A stretch of 15,000 nucleotides of DNA from Treponema sp. (lineage in GTDB: Bacteria > Spirochaetota > Spirochaetia > Treponematales > Treponemataceae), in the NCBI GenBank assembly GCA_012513125.1, contig JAAZCS010000102.1, positions 1-15,000 on the forward strand, given 5' to 3'. This document shows positions 7,931 to 14,867 of this stretch, one piece after another. Within the stretch, counting starts at the first letter, position 1; every line of letters starts with the position of its first letter. The notes below the pieces were generated by a model. It was not told the DNA's origin. It saw only the letters and a list, made by a program, of their open reading frames with translations, and searched no databases. The position numbers were made by a program, and so were the translations under genes.

Positions 7931-8242
7931 TTCTTCTATTTTATCAATATCTTCTTTTTTAAATAGGTCGTAATAATTTTTATATATAATTATTGCCCGT
8001 AATCCAAAAAGTATTGATGTCATCATTCCAACGAACCCACCGATAAAGAAAAAAGTTCCTAGATAGTAAACATTAACAAGAAAAAAGAAACTGACAAATG
8101 ATACAGCAAAAATTAATACATATTTAAATATATCCTGTTTCCATAATTCTCTTTTTTTAATAATAAACTTGTCACTATTATATGTCTCCGAATCAACATG
8201 AGGCATCGTTTTCATAATGATGTTGTACAATAGAATATTCAT
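7928..8242 (-). CDS. Small membrane protein of unknown function
   Basis: I do not recognise a family for this 104-residue protein. About 35 polar N-terminal residues, including a basic KKRELWKQD stretch, are followed by two hydrophobic segments at about 38-60 and 64-88. A short charged C-terminal tail rich in Lys, Asp and Glu follows. The topology is probably a two-helix hairpin in the inner membrane with both ends on the same side, by the positive-inside rule in the cytoplasm. The start is well supported by AGGAG 6 nt before the ATG. Immediately before that ribosome site are a terminator-like hairpin and a possible 9-codon leader frame (8252-8281). The stop codon overlaps the T-tract of the shared terminator with pta. 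It lies downstream of the glycoside hydrolase gene on the same strand, but the hairpin between them argues against simple co-transcription. Confidence 0.8.
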   Translation of the reverse strand: MNILLYNIIMKTMPHVDSETYNSDKFIIKKRELWKQDIFKYVLIFAVSFVSFFFLVNVYYLGTFFFIGGFVGMMTSILFGLRAIIIYKNYYDLFKKEDIDKIEE

Positions 8243-8251
8243 ATCACTCTC

Positions 8252-8281
8252 CTAAAAAAAGAAAGAGTCATAATCCTTCAT
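8252..8281 (-). CDS. Possible 9-residue leader peptide
   Basis: On the minus strand AAGGAG (8291-8286) is followed after 4 nt by an ATG opening MKDYDSFFF and a TAG stop. The stop codon overlaps the AGGAG ribosome site of the small membrane protein gene, and the frame is in phase with that gene. The three Phe codons are read from the T-tract of the hairpin at 8254-8291. Translation would therefore run through the hairpin, as in attenuation leaders. The 4-nt spacing is short and the frame could be chance. Confidence 0.3.
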   Translation of the reverse strand: MKDYDSFFF

Positions 8282-8291
8282 ATGACTCCTT
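8254..8291 (-). terminator. Terminator-like hairpin between glycoside hydrolase and small membrane protein genes
   Basis: On the minus strand AAGGAGTCATA (8291-8281) pairs with TATGACTCTTT (8272-8262), with one mismatch or wobble and an 8-nt loop, followed by C and seven T (8260-8254). It lies about 60 bp after the stop of the glycoside hydrolase gene, so it is the obvious terminator for it. Its T-tract directly abuts the ribosome site of the next gene, so it could equally be a leader attenuator. Confidence 0.75.
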
Positions 8292-8351
8292 CAATTGTTT
8301 ATATATATGATAACTGACTTTACTTATAAATCAAGTTTTATTTCTGGAGGG

Positions 8352-11144
8352 CTAATCCTGCGCTCTTACAACCTCAAGCTCATACCACAAGGTTCCGTCG
8401 TTACGGTTCATGGGGAACATTGTTTGTGGCAAAGTTGAAAGCGTTGTTAATCCTGTAACCTCGTTTGCGCGTGTTCCGTCGGCGTTCAGTTTGAATAGTC
8501 TGTAAGTGCATTGGTACACTGATGGCAAATCAAGAAGTGGATTTCTTACAGAAGCCATTTCTTGTGGTGAAAGGGCTTGCAGAATGAGTGTTCCCTCCGA
8601 TGCCAGAGTGAACGCGTTTCCAATTCCTAATGTTTTATCTGTAGTAAGATTTATATTCTCCCTTACAATTCTAAATTTTTCTATGTTGTTATGTTTTTTT
8701 TCGTTATAATCTCTGAAATCTGCGTAATAATTTCCAGACCATGAGCATGAATAAATTGCGAACTTGTCTCTTTTGTATTCAGCACCAAAAACAACGCTAA
8801 AGTCATCCTTGGGATTAAATGAAATGTATGGTGAATATGAGGTTTCTGTTTTTGAGGAAGATTCCTTTTGTCCAGTTACAGCTCCGTTTTCACTTGTGTG
8901 GGCAACTGTTACAAAGGCCTTCTTAGCGTGAACTATAAAGTTTCCTTTTGCCGCATTCCAAAGAATTTCACCTGTGTCAGAAAGAACGTCTTTGCCTTGG
9001 TCGATGTGTGACTGCAACAATTCAACTTCAGCTCTTTTTTCTGAAGCCAGAACAAGGTTTCCGCCAACTGAATTCATCATACTGTTGTAACCGTCTTTTG
9101 AATAAAAGACGCCAATTTGGTGAACGAGTCCAAGTTCAATTGGAATGTTCAGAATTGAGGCGGATGTAAAATCCCATGCGTTTGTTTTTGGAAGAGAATC
9201 AATTTCTGATTTCCTGTCTCGAAGAACATAAACTTTTTCACGAGCCGGTTCCACAAGATAATTCCTGAATATTCGCGATGCCACGATATTCGCCGGTGTT
9301 TTTGAAGGATTGTTGCCCTGATCAAAATATCCATTCACTCTGTATTTTTTGTCCTTTTGTGATAGTTCATAAGCAAAACTGAATAGGCAATCCCAATCTT
9401 GAAGACTTGCATAAGAGGCGACCATTGGCAGCATTTCTGAACTGTACTGGTTTGGATAAGGCAGGTCGTATTCGGTGACAGAAAAAGGTTTGCCGTAAAC
9501 TCTTTGAACTCCAAGGTCAGTCAGAATTCCACCTGTTTTTGAAGTTGCCATGTCCTCGTTTGTAACATAATAACGGCTCATGTCCCAATCTTTCTCTGGA
9601 AAAACTGGATGATGCCAGTATGCGTGCGAATCGATTATGTCGAACTCGTCCATGATTCCTTGTGTAGTTGTTCCGCAAATTGTCCCCATCGTCAAAGCTT
9701 TTGCAGAAAGTTCGTTCTTTATGTAAGTATTCATCGCGTGCCAGTAGATTTGTTCCGTATCGTACAAAAACTCAAGAACGATTTTTTTGTATTCCGGTGG
9801 ATTTTTTGAAAGTCGACTGAATTTTGGAAGCTGAACTGTTCCTTTTTTTGCGCCTTCATGAATTAAAATCTCACTTCCGCCTTCAACAAGTGAAATATCC
9901 TTGAATGTGAATTTTGTTCCTTCTGCAAAACCCATATTTGAAATATTTAGACGGGCTGTTTTGTCGGTGGTGAAAGTTGAAATTGTATAGGTGAATGTCT
10001 GCTCTTTTGTGGTGAGTTGAATATTCTCGCTAAAGTTCAAATCTTTCCATAGATGTCTTGCCATCATCACGCTTACATTCACGGTGGAAGGTCTGCTTGC
10101 TTTCGCCTTAAAAGAAAGTGTGTAAATCTTGTCGTTCTGAACCGGCCATTCACCTTGTGTAACTTGAACATGCCAGCTTTGCATGCCGTTTTTTTCTATT
10201 TTGATTTCAAACCCATTGTTTTTATTTTCAATTTTTGCTTGTGCGCCTTCGTGTTGTTCAAGGTAAAATTGGGCGTCATTTGAAATTAAAGCTTTTCCTG
10301 GTTGTTCAATCCTGTTGAATTGTGATTGCAATGATGAGAGTGTGTAATTTTTCTTTTTGAGCCAATCGTTGTATTTGTCCTCTAGTTCTTGAATAACTGA
10401 AGATGGATATTTATCTAAAGTGCCGTTTTCATATGACATCAGAAGTCCGTTCTCGTTGTTGATTTCTATGATTGCGGTTGCCGGATCTTCTGTATAAGCG
10501 AATCCGGTGTATGGATTTTTATGCGTAAGAATTGTTTTTGCGTAATCTTTTTGCAAGTTGAGTGCGGCTTCATTCCAAAAACCAAGCGCATGTTTTTCCT
10601 TCCAGCCTAAATTAGAAAGCTCTCTTGGAAACCCCTCCGCTGTCTTGTAATCTCTTCCAACAAGCATATTTATGTCGGAATATATTCCAACTTTTTTCAG
10701 CTCGTTATAAAAATAATCAAAATCGTCGATTTTTTGCCAATTGTAACTTGGTTTTCCGTTTTCTGAATATAATAAGAAACAGTTTGTCCATGTTGAATCA
10801 AAGTGATGCCATCTGATGCAGTTGAATCCTTGTGAAGATAGAACTTTTGCCCAATAAGCAGCCTCTGACTTTGGGGGAATTGACGAGATGTTTGTTCCGA
10901 ATATTCTGATTCGTTTTCCGCCGCATTCAAGGTGACCGTCTTTAGAAACAGTTATCCTCTGTTTTTCTGTAATCGGTGTGTTCATGGAAGAACAGTCTGC
11001 GGCCGTACCTTCGGCAACGATTCGCGGTGAGAAATCAAAGGGTTCTGCTTTTGATAATGTTGACTGATTGTTTGCTTGTGCCATCATAAAAACCTCCACG
11101 CAAAAAATTAGCCCCAAAAAAGAAATTGTTTTCCTTAGTCTCAT
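8352..11144 (-). CDS. Secreted clan GH-A-type glycoside hydrolase with inserted carbohydrate-binding domain
   Basis: This 930-residue protein is probably an exported polysaccharide-degrading enzyme; the substrate is not known. Residues 1-24 form a signal peptide (basic MRLRK, hydrophobic core, likely cleavage after MAQA). A TIM-barrel glycoside hydrolase follows: GKRIRIFGTNIS at 76-87, FNCIRWHHFD at 107-116, then the likely acid/base Glu231 in IIEINNENG. The likely nucleophile is Glu558 in FSVTEYDLP, preceded by DSHAYWHHP (505-513). This is the usual clan GH-A order, closest in feel to GH5. Residues about 285-425 resemble a CBM4/9-type beta-sandwich (YTLSFKAKA, ending FKDISLVEGG), which separates the two catalytic residues by some 330 positions. 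Residues about 640-930 are probably a beta-rich C-terminal domain. GAGGAA lies 5-6 nt before the ATG. Base composition looks less AT-rich than its neighbours, which may indicate transfer. The family assignment is tentative. Confidence 0.85.
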   Translation of the reverse strand: MRLRKTISFLGLIFCVEVFMMAQANNQSTLSKAEPFDFSPRIVAEGTAADCSSMNTPITEKQRITVSKDGHLECGGKRIRIFGTNISSIPPKSEAAYWAKVLSSQGFNCIRWHHFDSTWTNCFLLYSENGKPSYNWQKIDDFDYFYNELKKVGIYSDINMLVGRDYKTAEGFPRELSNLGWKEKHALGFWNEAALNLQKDYAKTILTHKNPYTGFAYTEDPATAIIEINNENGLLMSYENGTLDKYPSSVIQELEDKYNDWLKKKNYTLSSLQSQFNRIEQPGKALISNDAQFYLEQHEGAQAKIENKNNGFEIKIEKNGMQSWHVQVTQGEWPVQNDKIYTLSFKAKASRPSTVNVSVMMARHLWKDLNFSENIQLTTKEQTFTYTISTFTTDKTARLNISNMGFAEGTKFTFKDISLVEGGSEILIHEGAKKGTVQLPKFSRLSKNPPEYKKIVLEFLYDTEQIYWHAMNTYIKNELSAKALTMGTICGTTTQGIMDEFDIIDSHAYWHHPVFPEKDWDMSRYYVTNEDMATSKTGGILTDLGVQRVYGKPFSVTEYDLPYPNQYSSEMLPMVASYASLQDWDCLFSFAYELSQKDKKYRVNGYFDQGNNPSKTPANIVASRIFRNYLVEPAREKVYVLRDRKSEIDSLPKTNAWDFTSASILNIPIELGLVHQIGVFYSKDGYNSMMNSVGGNLVLASEKRAEVELLQSHIDQGKDVLSDTGEILWNAAKGNFIVHAKKAFVTVAHTSENGAVTGQKESSSKTETSYSPYISFNPKDDFSVVFGAEYKRDKFAIYSCSWSGNYYADFRDYNEKKHNNIEKFRIVRENINLTTDKTLGIGNAFTLASEGTLILQALSPQEMASVRNPLLDLPSVYQCTYRLFKLNADGTRANEVTGLTTLSTLPQTMFPMNRNDGTLWYELEVVRAQD

Positions 11145-11189
11145 ATAAGTTCCTCTTTTAATTTCTCCAAAGACTTTTTGTTCAATAAC

Positions 11190-11198
11190 ATTATAGCA
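11190..11198 (-). promoter_or_regulatory. Extended -10 promoter of the glycoside hydrolase gene
   Basis: The minus strand reads TGCTATAAT, within the 12-mer TTATGCTATAAT that is identical to the fabF promoter core. It predicts a start about 40 nt before the ATG. The -35 region is poor and is occupied by a T-tract and the foot of the 11200-11238 hairpin. Confidence 0.6.
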
Positions 11199-11199
11199 T

Positions 11200-11238
11200 A
11201 AAAAAAGACTCAGCTCTGATTATTCAGAACCAAGTCTT
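11200..11238 (-). terminator. Orphan minus-strand terminator-like hairpin
   Basis: On the minus strand AAGACTTGGTTCTGA (11238-11224) pairs with TCAGAGCTGAGTCTT (11219-11205), using three or four wobble pairs in a long stem, with a 4-nt loop and a run of seven T. No minus-strand gene feeds it: only a 10-codon frame starting ATG GAT TCA and ending at a TAG (about 11257) lies just upstream. It may be the remnant of a lost gene's 3' end or insulate the hydrolase promoter immediately after it. Confidence 0.6.
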
Positions 11239-11299
11239 CTTTATTGTTATTTTCTCTAAGGTTCGTTAGGTTCACTTTTTGAATCCATGGTCACAATAA

Positions 11300-11330
11300 G
11301 TCATAAATCACGTTTTTGCTTTTTTATGAC
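11300..11330. repeat. Short inverted repeat in the hydrolase-peptidase intergenic region
   Basis: GTCATAAA (11300-11307) and TTTATGAC (11323-11330) are perfect 8-bp arms separated by 15 nt. The element lies between the divergent glycoside hydrolase and S41 peptidase genes. It has no U-tract of terminator type directly after either arm. The role is unknown. Confidence 0.35.
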
Positions 11331-11355
11331 CTAGACATATAGAAAATATGAAATA

Positions 11356-11384
11356 TTCTTTTTAGTAGAATCCAATTCTATATT
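11356..11384 (+). promoter_or_regulatory. Candidate promoter with palindrome before the S41 peptidase gene
   Basis: TATATT (11379-11384) preceded at 17 bp by TTCTTT (11356-11361) is a weak sigma-70-like promoter. A 6-3-6 palindrome TAGAAT-CCA-ATTCTA (11366-11380) overlaps its spacer and the first two bases of the -10 box and could bind a repressor. The predicted leader is short and includes the GAGAGAG ribosome site before the ATG at 11407. Confidence 0.35.
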
Positions 11385-11406
11385 GAACATATTTTGAGAG
11401 AGAGTT

Positions 11407-12156
11407 ATGAAAAAGATAATTATTTTATTTTTGATGCTTAATTCTTTGTTTTGTTTTTCAGAAAGCAAGAAAAATACAAAACAAATGATAGATGAGGATT
11501 GTGAATACTTAAAAAAATATATTACAAATACTTATGACAATTATGAATTAGATGTAGAAAAAGGCTATGACATTGACAAAGCTATTAAAGATATAAAAAA
11601 GCTATACAAAAAGAATTATGGGTATAAAGGTTCATTTCAGCTTTTATCGAAAGAGACAGAAGAGGCAAAGAATTCACTTTTACCAGAATCTAAAAAGAAT
11701 AAAAATCTAGAGAATTACCAAAAACATATAATTGGAAGTCCGACCGATAGGTTAAATTATTTACCTCAATATGGTAATGAAAAACTAAGGGGAAATCTTT
11801 ATATCTTAATTGATAGAGGTACTGTATCTGCAGCGGAATTTGGGATTGCTTTTGCTTATTTAGTTAATAAAAATAAAGTCATGCTTGTTGGTGAAAAAAC
11901 TCTTGGAGCTGCAACGAGTGATGTTTGTTTAAAATATACACTTCCTAACTCAAAAATTGAAATAAGTTTAGGTGATTACAGTTATTACAACGCAACTTTC
12001 TTCAGTCAAAATAAAAGATGGAATGGAGATACAAAAGGATTTTACCCTGACTATTGGTGCACACAAGATACAATTCTTCCTACATTAATTGAACTAACTA
12101 AAGATGAAGAATTAGCAGCTGAACTTGTTGGTTTAGAAAAAGGTATGGTGTATTAA
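11407..12156 (+). CDS. Exported S41-family peptidase homologue, probably internally shortened
   Basis: The 249-residue protein starts with a signal peptide (MKKIIILFLMLNSLFCF, polar from about residue 19), so it acts outside the inner membrane. The C-terminal half resembles peptidase family S41 (C-terminal processing protease): LYILIDRGTVSAAEFG at 131-146 places Ser141 at the position of the catalytic serine (CtpA-type GTASASE), followed by VGEKTLGAAT (161-170) and LPNSKIEISLG. Ala167 stands where Ctp proteases have the catalytic lysine, so the Ser-Lys dyad is absent; this fits the IRBP/tricorn-like branch or an inactive enzyme. The usual middle part with a DLRxNxGG strand is not found, and 249 residues is short, suggesting an internal deletion. 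It ends 21 bp before the ABC exporter, suggesting one operon and perhaps a role in peptide maturation or self-protection. Codon use is strongly AT-rich, as in the next two genes. Confidence 0.75.
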   Translation: MKKIIILFLMLNSLFCFSESKKNTKQMIDEDCEYLKKYITNTYDNYELDVEKGYDIDKAIKDIKKLYKKNYGYKGSFQLLSKETEEAKNSLLPESKKNKNLENYQKHIIGSPTDRLNYLPQYGNEKLRGNLYILIDRGTVSAAEFGIAFAYLVNKNKVMLVGEKTLGAATSDVCLKYTLPNSKIEISLGDYSYYNATFFSQNKRWNGDTKGFYPDYWCTQDTILPTLIELTKDEELAAELVGLEKGMVY

Positions 12157-12177
12157 TGATAAAGGAATTGTAAAAGA

Positions 12178-14325
12178 ATGAAATATTATCAACAATTTGA
12201 CTCCAGTGATTGCGGTCCAGCTTGTCTTGCAATGATTGAATCTCATTTTGGAAAATCTTTAAATATCGCAAAAGTTAGACTTATTGCAAACACAAGTTTA
12301 GATGGAACTAATTTATTGGGTCTAAAAAAAGCTTCAAATTACTATGGACTTAATGCAAAAATTGTAAAAGGTGAACAACAATCAATAAACAAATATTTAT
12401 TTACCCCATTTATCGCTCACATAAAAAATCAAAATTGTAATCAAAATCACTATGTTGTTATAAAAAAAATTAGTAAAAATAATATTTATATATGGAATCC
12501 TGATAGTCAGGTAAAGAAAATCCACATTTCGTATAAAGCTTTTTTTGATTTATGGAGTGGTTATGCTATTTTTTTAGAGCCCGATGTTACATTTAGTAAA
12601 TCCAAAAATGAAAATTTATTACTAAAATTTTTACCTATTTTACTTCCTCATAAGGAAATTCTATTCTTCTCGTTTTTATCCTCTTTACTACTTTTACTTT
12701 TTGGAATAACAATATCCTTCTATTATAAATACCTTTTTGATGAAATTATTTATTCAAAATCAACATTTTCTTTAAATTCTTTATCTTTAGGAATTATATT
12801 CGTAACAATCGTTCAATGTATAGTTAATGCAATACGTAGTGTTTTATTATCACATTTTTCATATAAAACTGATTTACAATTAAATTTTTCATATTTATCA
12901 CATATCTTAAAATTGCCATTATCTTTTTTTGGAGTCAGAAAATCAGGCGAAATACTTTCACGACTTGGGGATTTGGAAAAAATTAAACATACTTTTTCAA
13001 CAGCAGTTATCAGCGGAGTTATGGATTTTATCATGTTCCTTATTACTGGCCCAATACTTTTCACAATAAATAATAAACTATTCATTATTTCATTTTTTAG
13101 TGTACTGATTGTATCTTTTATATCTATATTTTTTGCTAAAATATATCGTAATTATTATGATAAAACAATGAGTCAAAAAGCTGACGTAAACTCATATCTC
13201 TATGAATCTCTTAATGGAATGTCAACAATTAAAGCATTAGATGCTGAAGAAATTGTTTATGATGAATATGAAAAAAAGAAAATGACAGAAATAAATACAA
13301 GCTGGACTTTAAATAAATATGGAATTACGCAAAATGTCATCTCTGGTTTAATTAATGGAATTAGTAGCACATTAATATATTGGATTGGATTTAGTGTAAT
13401 CCTTGACGGAAAGATGAGTCTTGGAATATTAATTACATTTACTTCCTTATTGACTTATTTCACAGGACCTTTTTATAGATTAATTAATATACAGAATTCA
13501 ATTCAAGAATCACTAATTGCTGCTAAAAGAGTAGGAGAAATTCTTGAATTAGAATGTGAAAAACAAAAAAACAAACAATATTTAAAACCTGATAGTATTA
13601 AAGGTCATATAGTATTTAAAAATGTTTTTTTTTCATATACTAATCATAATTTTTTATACAATTCGTTAAACCTAGAAATTAAATCAGGAGAAAGTGTAGC
13701 ATTTGTAGGAGCAAGTGGTTGTGGAAAAACAACATTAGTGAAACTTTTATTGAAATTCTATGAAATCAATAAAGGACTTATTTTATTTGATGAAAATAAT
13801 ATAAATGATATTGATCCATCTTTTTTACGAAGTAAAATTGGATATGTCCCTCAAGAGATATTCTTTTTTAGTGGAACTATCAGAGAAAATATATCATTAC
13901 ATCATCCAGATGCAACTTTTGACGAGATAATTAAAGCTTGTAAAAAAGCAAACATTAATGACTTTATTAATAATCTACCAAATCGCTATGATACAATTCT
14001 TGGAGAACATGGATATGGTTTATCTGGAGGAGAAAGACAGAGGTTAGCACTAGCACGCGCTTTTCTTGGAAATCCCTCCTTAATTATTTTAGATGAAGCA
14101 ACAAGCAATCTTGATGTTGTAAATGAGATGGAAATATTTGAAATTATAAATAAATTACACGAAGAACAAATTACTGTCATTTTAATTACTCATAGACTAT
14201 CAACTGTAAAAAAATGTGATAAAATTTATGTAATGAAAAATGGTCAAATTATTGAAAATGGTTCTCATGAACAATTAGTACAAAAAGATGGGTTATATAA
14301 ACAAATGTGGTTGGAGAGTAAATAA
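12178..14325 (+). CDS. Peptidase-containing ABC exporter (C39 protease-ABC, bacteriocin/peptide type)
   Basis: This 715-residue protein belongs to the exporters that cut a double-glycine leader from a small peptide and export the mature part across the inner membrane. The N-terminal C39 peptidase domain (about 1-135) has Gln6, Cys12 in SSDCGPACLAM, His91 in NHYVVIKK and Asp109 in WNPDS; the Cys-His spacing of 79 equals that in ComA. Six transmembrane helices lie at about 161-183, 202-224, 278-297, 300-321, 388-409 and 415-433. The ATPase domain has Walker A GASGCGKTT (511-519), Q-loop VPQE, signature LSGGERQ (615-621), Walker B LIILDEATS with Glu640, and switch His672 in THRLS. Every catalytic residue is present, so the protein itself looks functional, with both domains of a homodimer half. 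Its HlyD partner overlaps the same unit 2 bp downstream but is truncated. No leader peptide gene is visible. Confidence 0.95.
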   Translation: MKYYQQFDSSDCGPACLAMIESHFGKSLNIAKVRLIANTSLDGTNLLGLKKASNYYGLNAKIVKGEQQSINKYLFTPFIAHIKNQNCNQNHYVVIKKISKNNIYIWNPDSQVKKIHISYKAFFDLWSGYAIFLEPDVTFSKSKNENLLLKFLPILLPHKEILFFSFLSSLLLLLFGITISFYYKYLFDEIIYSKSTFSLNSLSLGIIFVTIVQCIVNAIRSVLLSHFSYKTDLQLNFSYLSHILKLPLSFFGVRKSGEILSRLGDLEKIKHTFSTAVISGVMDFIMFLITGPILFTINNKLFIISFFSVLIVSFISIFFAKIYRNYYDKTMSQKADVNSYLYESLNGMSTIKALDAEEIVYDEYEKKKMTEINTSWTLNKYGITQNVISGLINGISSTLIYWIGFSVILDGKMSLGILITFTSLLTYFTGPFYRLINIQNSIQESLIAAKRVGEILELECEKQKNKQYLKPDSIKGHIVFKNVFFSYTNHNFLYNSLNLEIKSGESVAFVGASGCGKTTLVKLLLKFYEINKGLILFDENNINDIDPSFLRSKIGYVPQEIFFFSGTIRENISLHHPDATFDEIIKACKKANINDFINNLPNRYDTILGEHGYGLSGGERQRLALARAFLGNPSLIILDEATSNLDVVNEMEIFEIINKLHEEQITVILITHRLSTVKKCDKIYVMKNGQIIENGSHEQLVQKDGLYKQMWLESK

Positions 14326-14327
14326 TT

Positions 14328-14867
14328 ATGTATCTTAAAACTTTTTCTGATATGAAAAAAACATCTGTTTTTTTTATGCTAAAACCTGTTTCAGCAATTT
14401 ACTTTTTTATAATTACTATTCTTTTCATGATTTTGACTTTATTTATTTGGGCGATATTTGCACCAATGGATGAGATTGTAAAAGCTTCTGTAATAATAAG
14501 ACCAAATGAAGTTATTTCATCTGTTAAATGTGTAATTAATGGAGAATTAATACAGAAAAATTATATAAACAATGAAATCGTAAAAAAAGGAGATTTATTA
14601 TTAATTTTAGATACAACATTCTATCAAAAAGAATTAGAAGTTAATGAAAAAGAACTAAATAAAACAAATGATGATATTTATACAAATGAAGAATTATTAA
14701 GAACAATTAGAACGAATAAATTAGTAAATTATAACAGCTCAGATACATATATGAATTGTTCATCTTATTTAATAGAAAAAGAAACTTATGAAAAGAAAAT
14801 TACTGAAAAAGAAAACCAAGTTGAACGTGAAAAAAACAAACCAGACTCATTAATCATTCTGGAATAG
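14328..14867 (+). CDS. HlyD-family membrane fusion protein, truncated
   Basis: HlyD-type adaptors bridge an inner-membrane ABC exporter to the outer membrane. This one starts 2 bp after the exporter stop, with GGAG about 11 nt upstream, so it is probably translationally coupled. Residues 1-21 are cytoplasmic, 22-45 form one transmembrane helix, and 63-97 hold the first half of the biotinyl-lipoyl domain (VINGELIQKNYINNEIVKKGDLL region). From about 97 on a Glu/Lys-rich coiled coil begins. It then ends at a TAG after 179 residues, against roughly 400 or more in the family, so the second half of the lipoyl domain and the beta-barrel are missing. The 3' end of an oppositely oriented transposase begins within 40 bp, so an insertion sequence probably interrupts the gene, with the last few codons possibly element-derived. 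The product is unlikely to work; it is best regarded as a broken gene. Confidence 0.85.
   Translation: MYLKTFSDMKKTSVFFMLKPVSAIYFFIITILFMILTLFIWAIFAPMDEIVKASVIIRPNEVISSVKCVINGELIQKNYINNEIVKKGDLLLILDTTFYQKELEVNEKELNKTNDDIYTNEELLRTIRTNKLVNYNSSDTYMNCSSYLIEKETYEKKITEKENQVEREKNKPDSLIILE

Noticed and set aside
11145..11406. Search for a double-glycine leader peptide gene upstream of the exporter operon
   Set aside because: Only very short frames are present and none has a leader ending in GG, GA or GS.
11407..11480. Lipoprotein signal in the S41 homologue (Cys16)
   Set aside because: The residues before Cys are Leu-Phe, with a bulky aromatic at -1, which does not fit even the relaxed spirochaete lipobox; an ordinary signal peptide is more likely.
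12813..13085. Minus-strand open frame inside the ABC exporter gene
   Set aside because: It lies antisense to the transmembrane region, and its composition merely mirrors the AT-rich coding strand.
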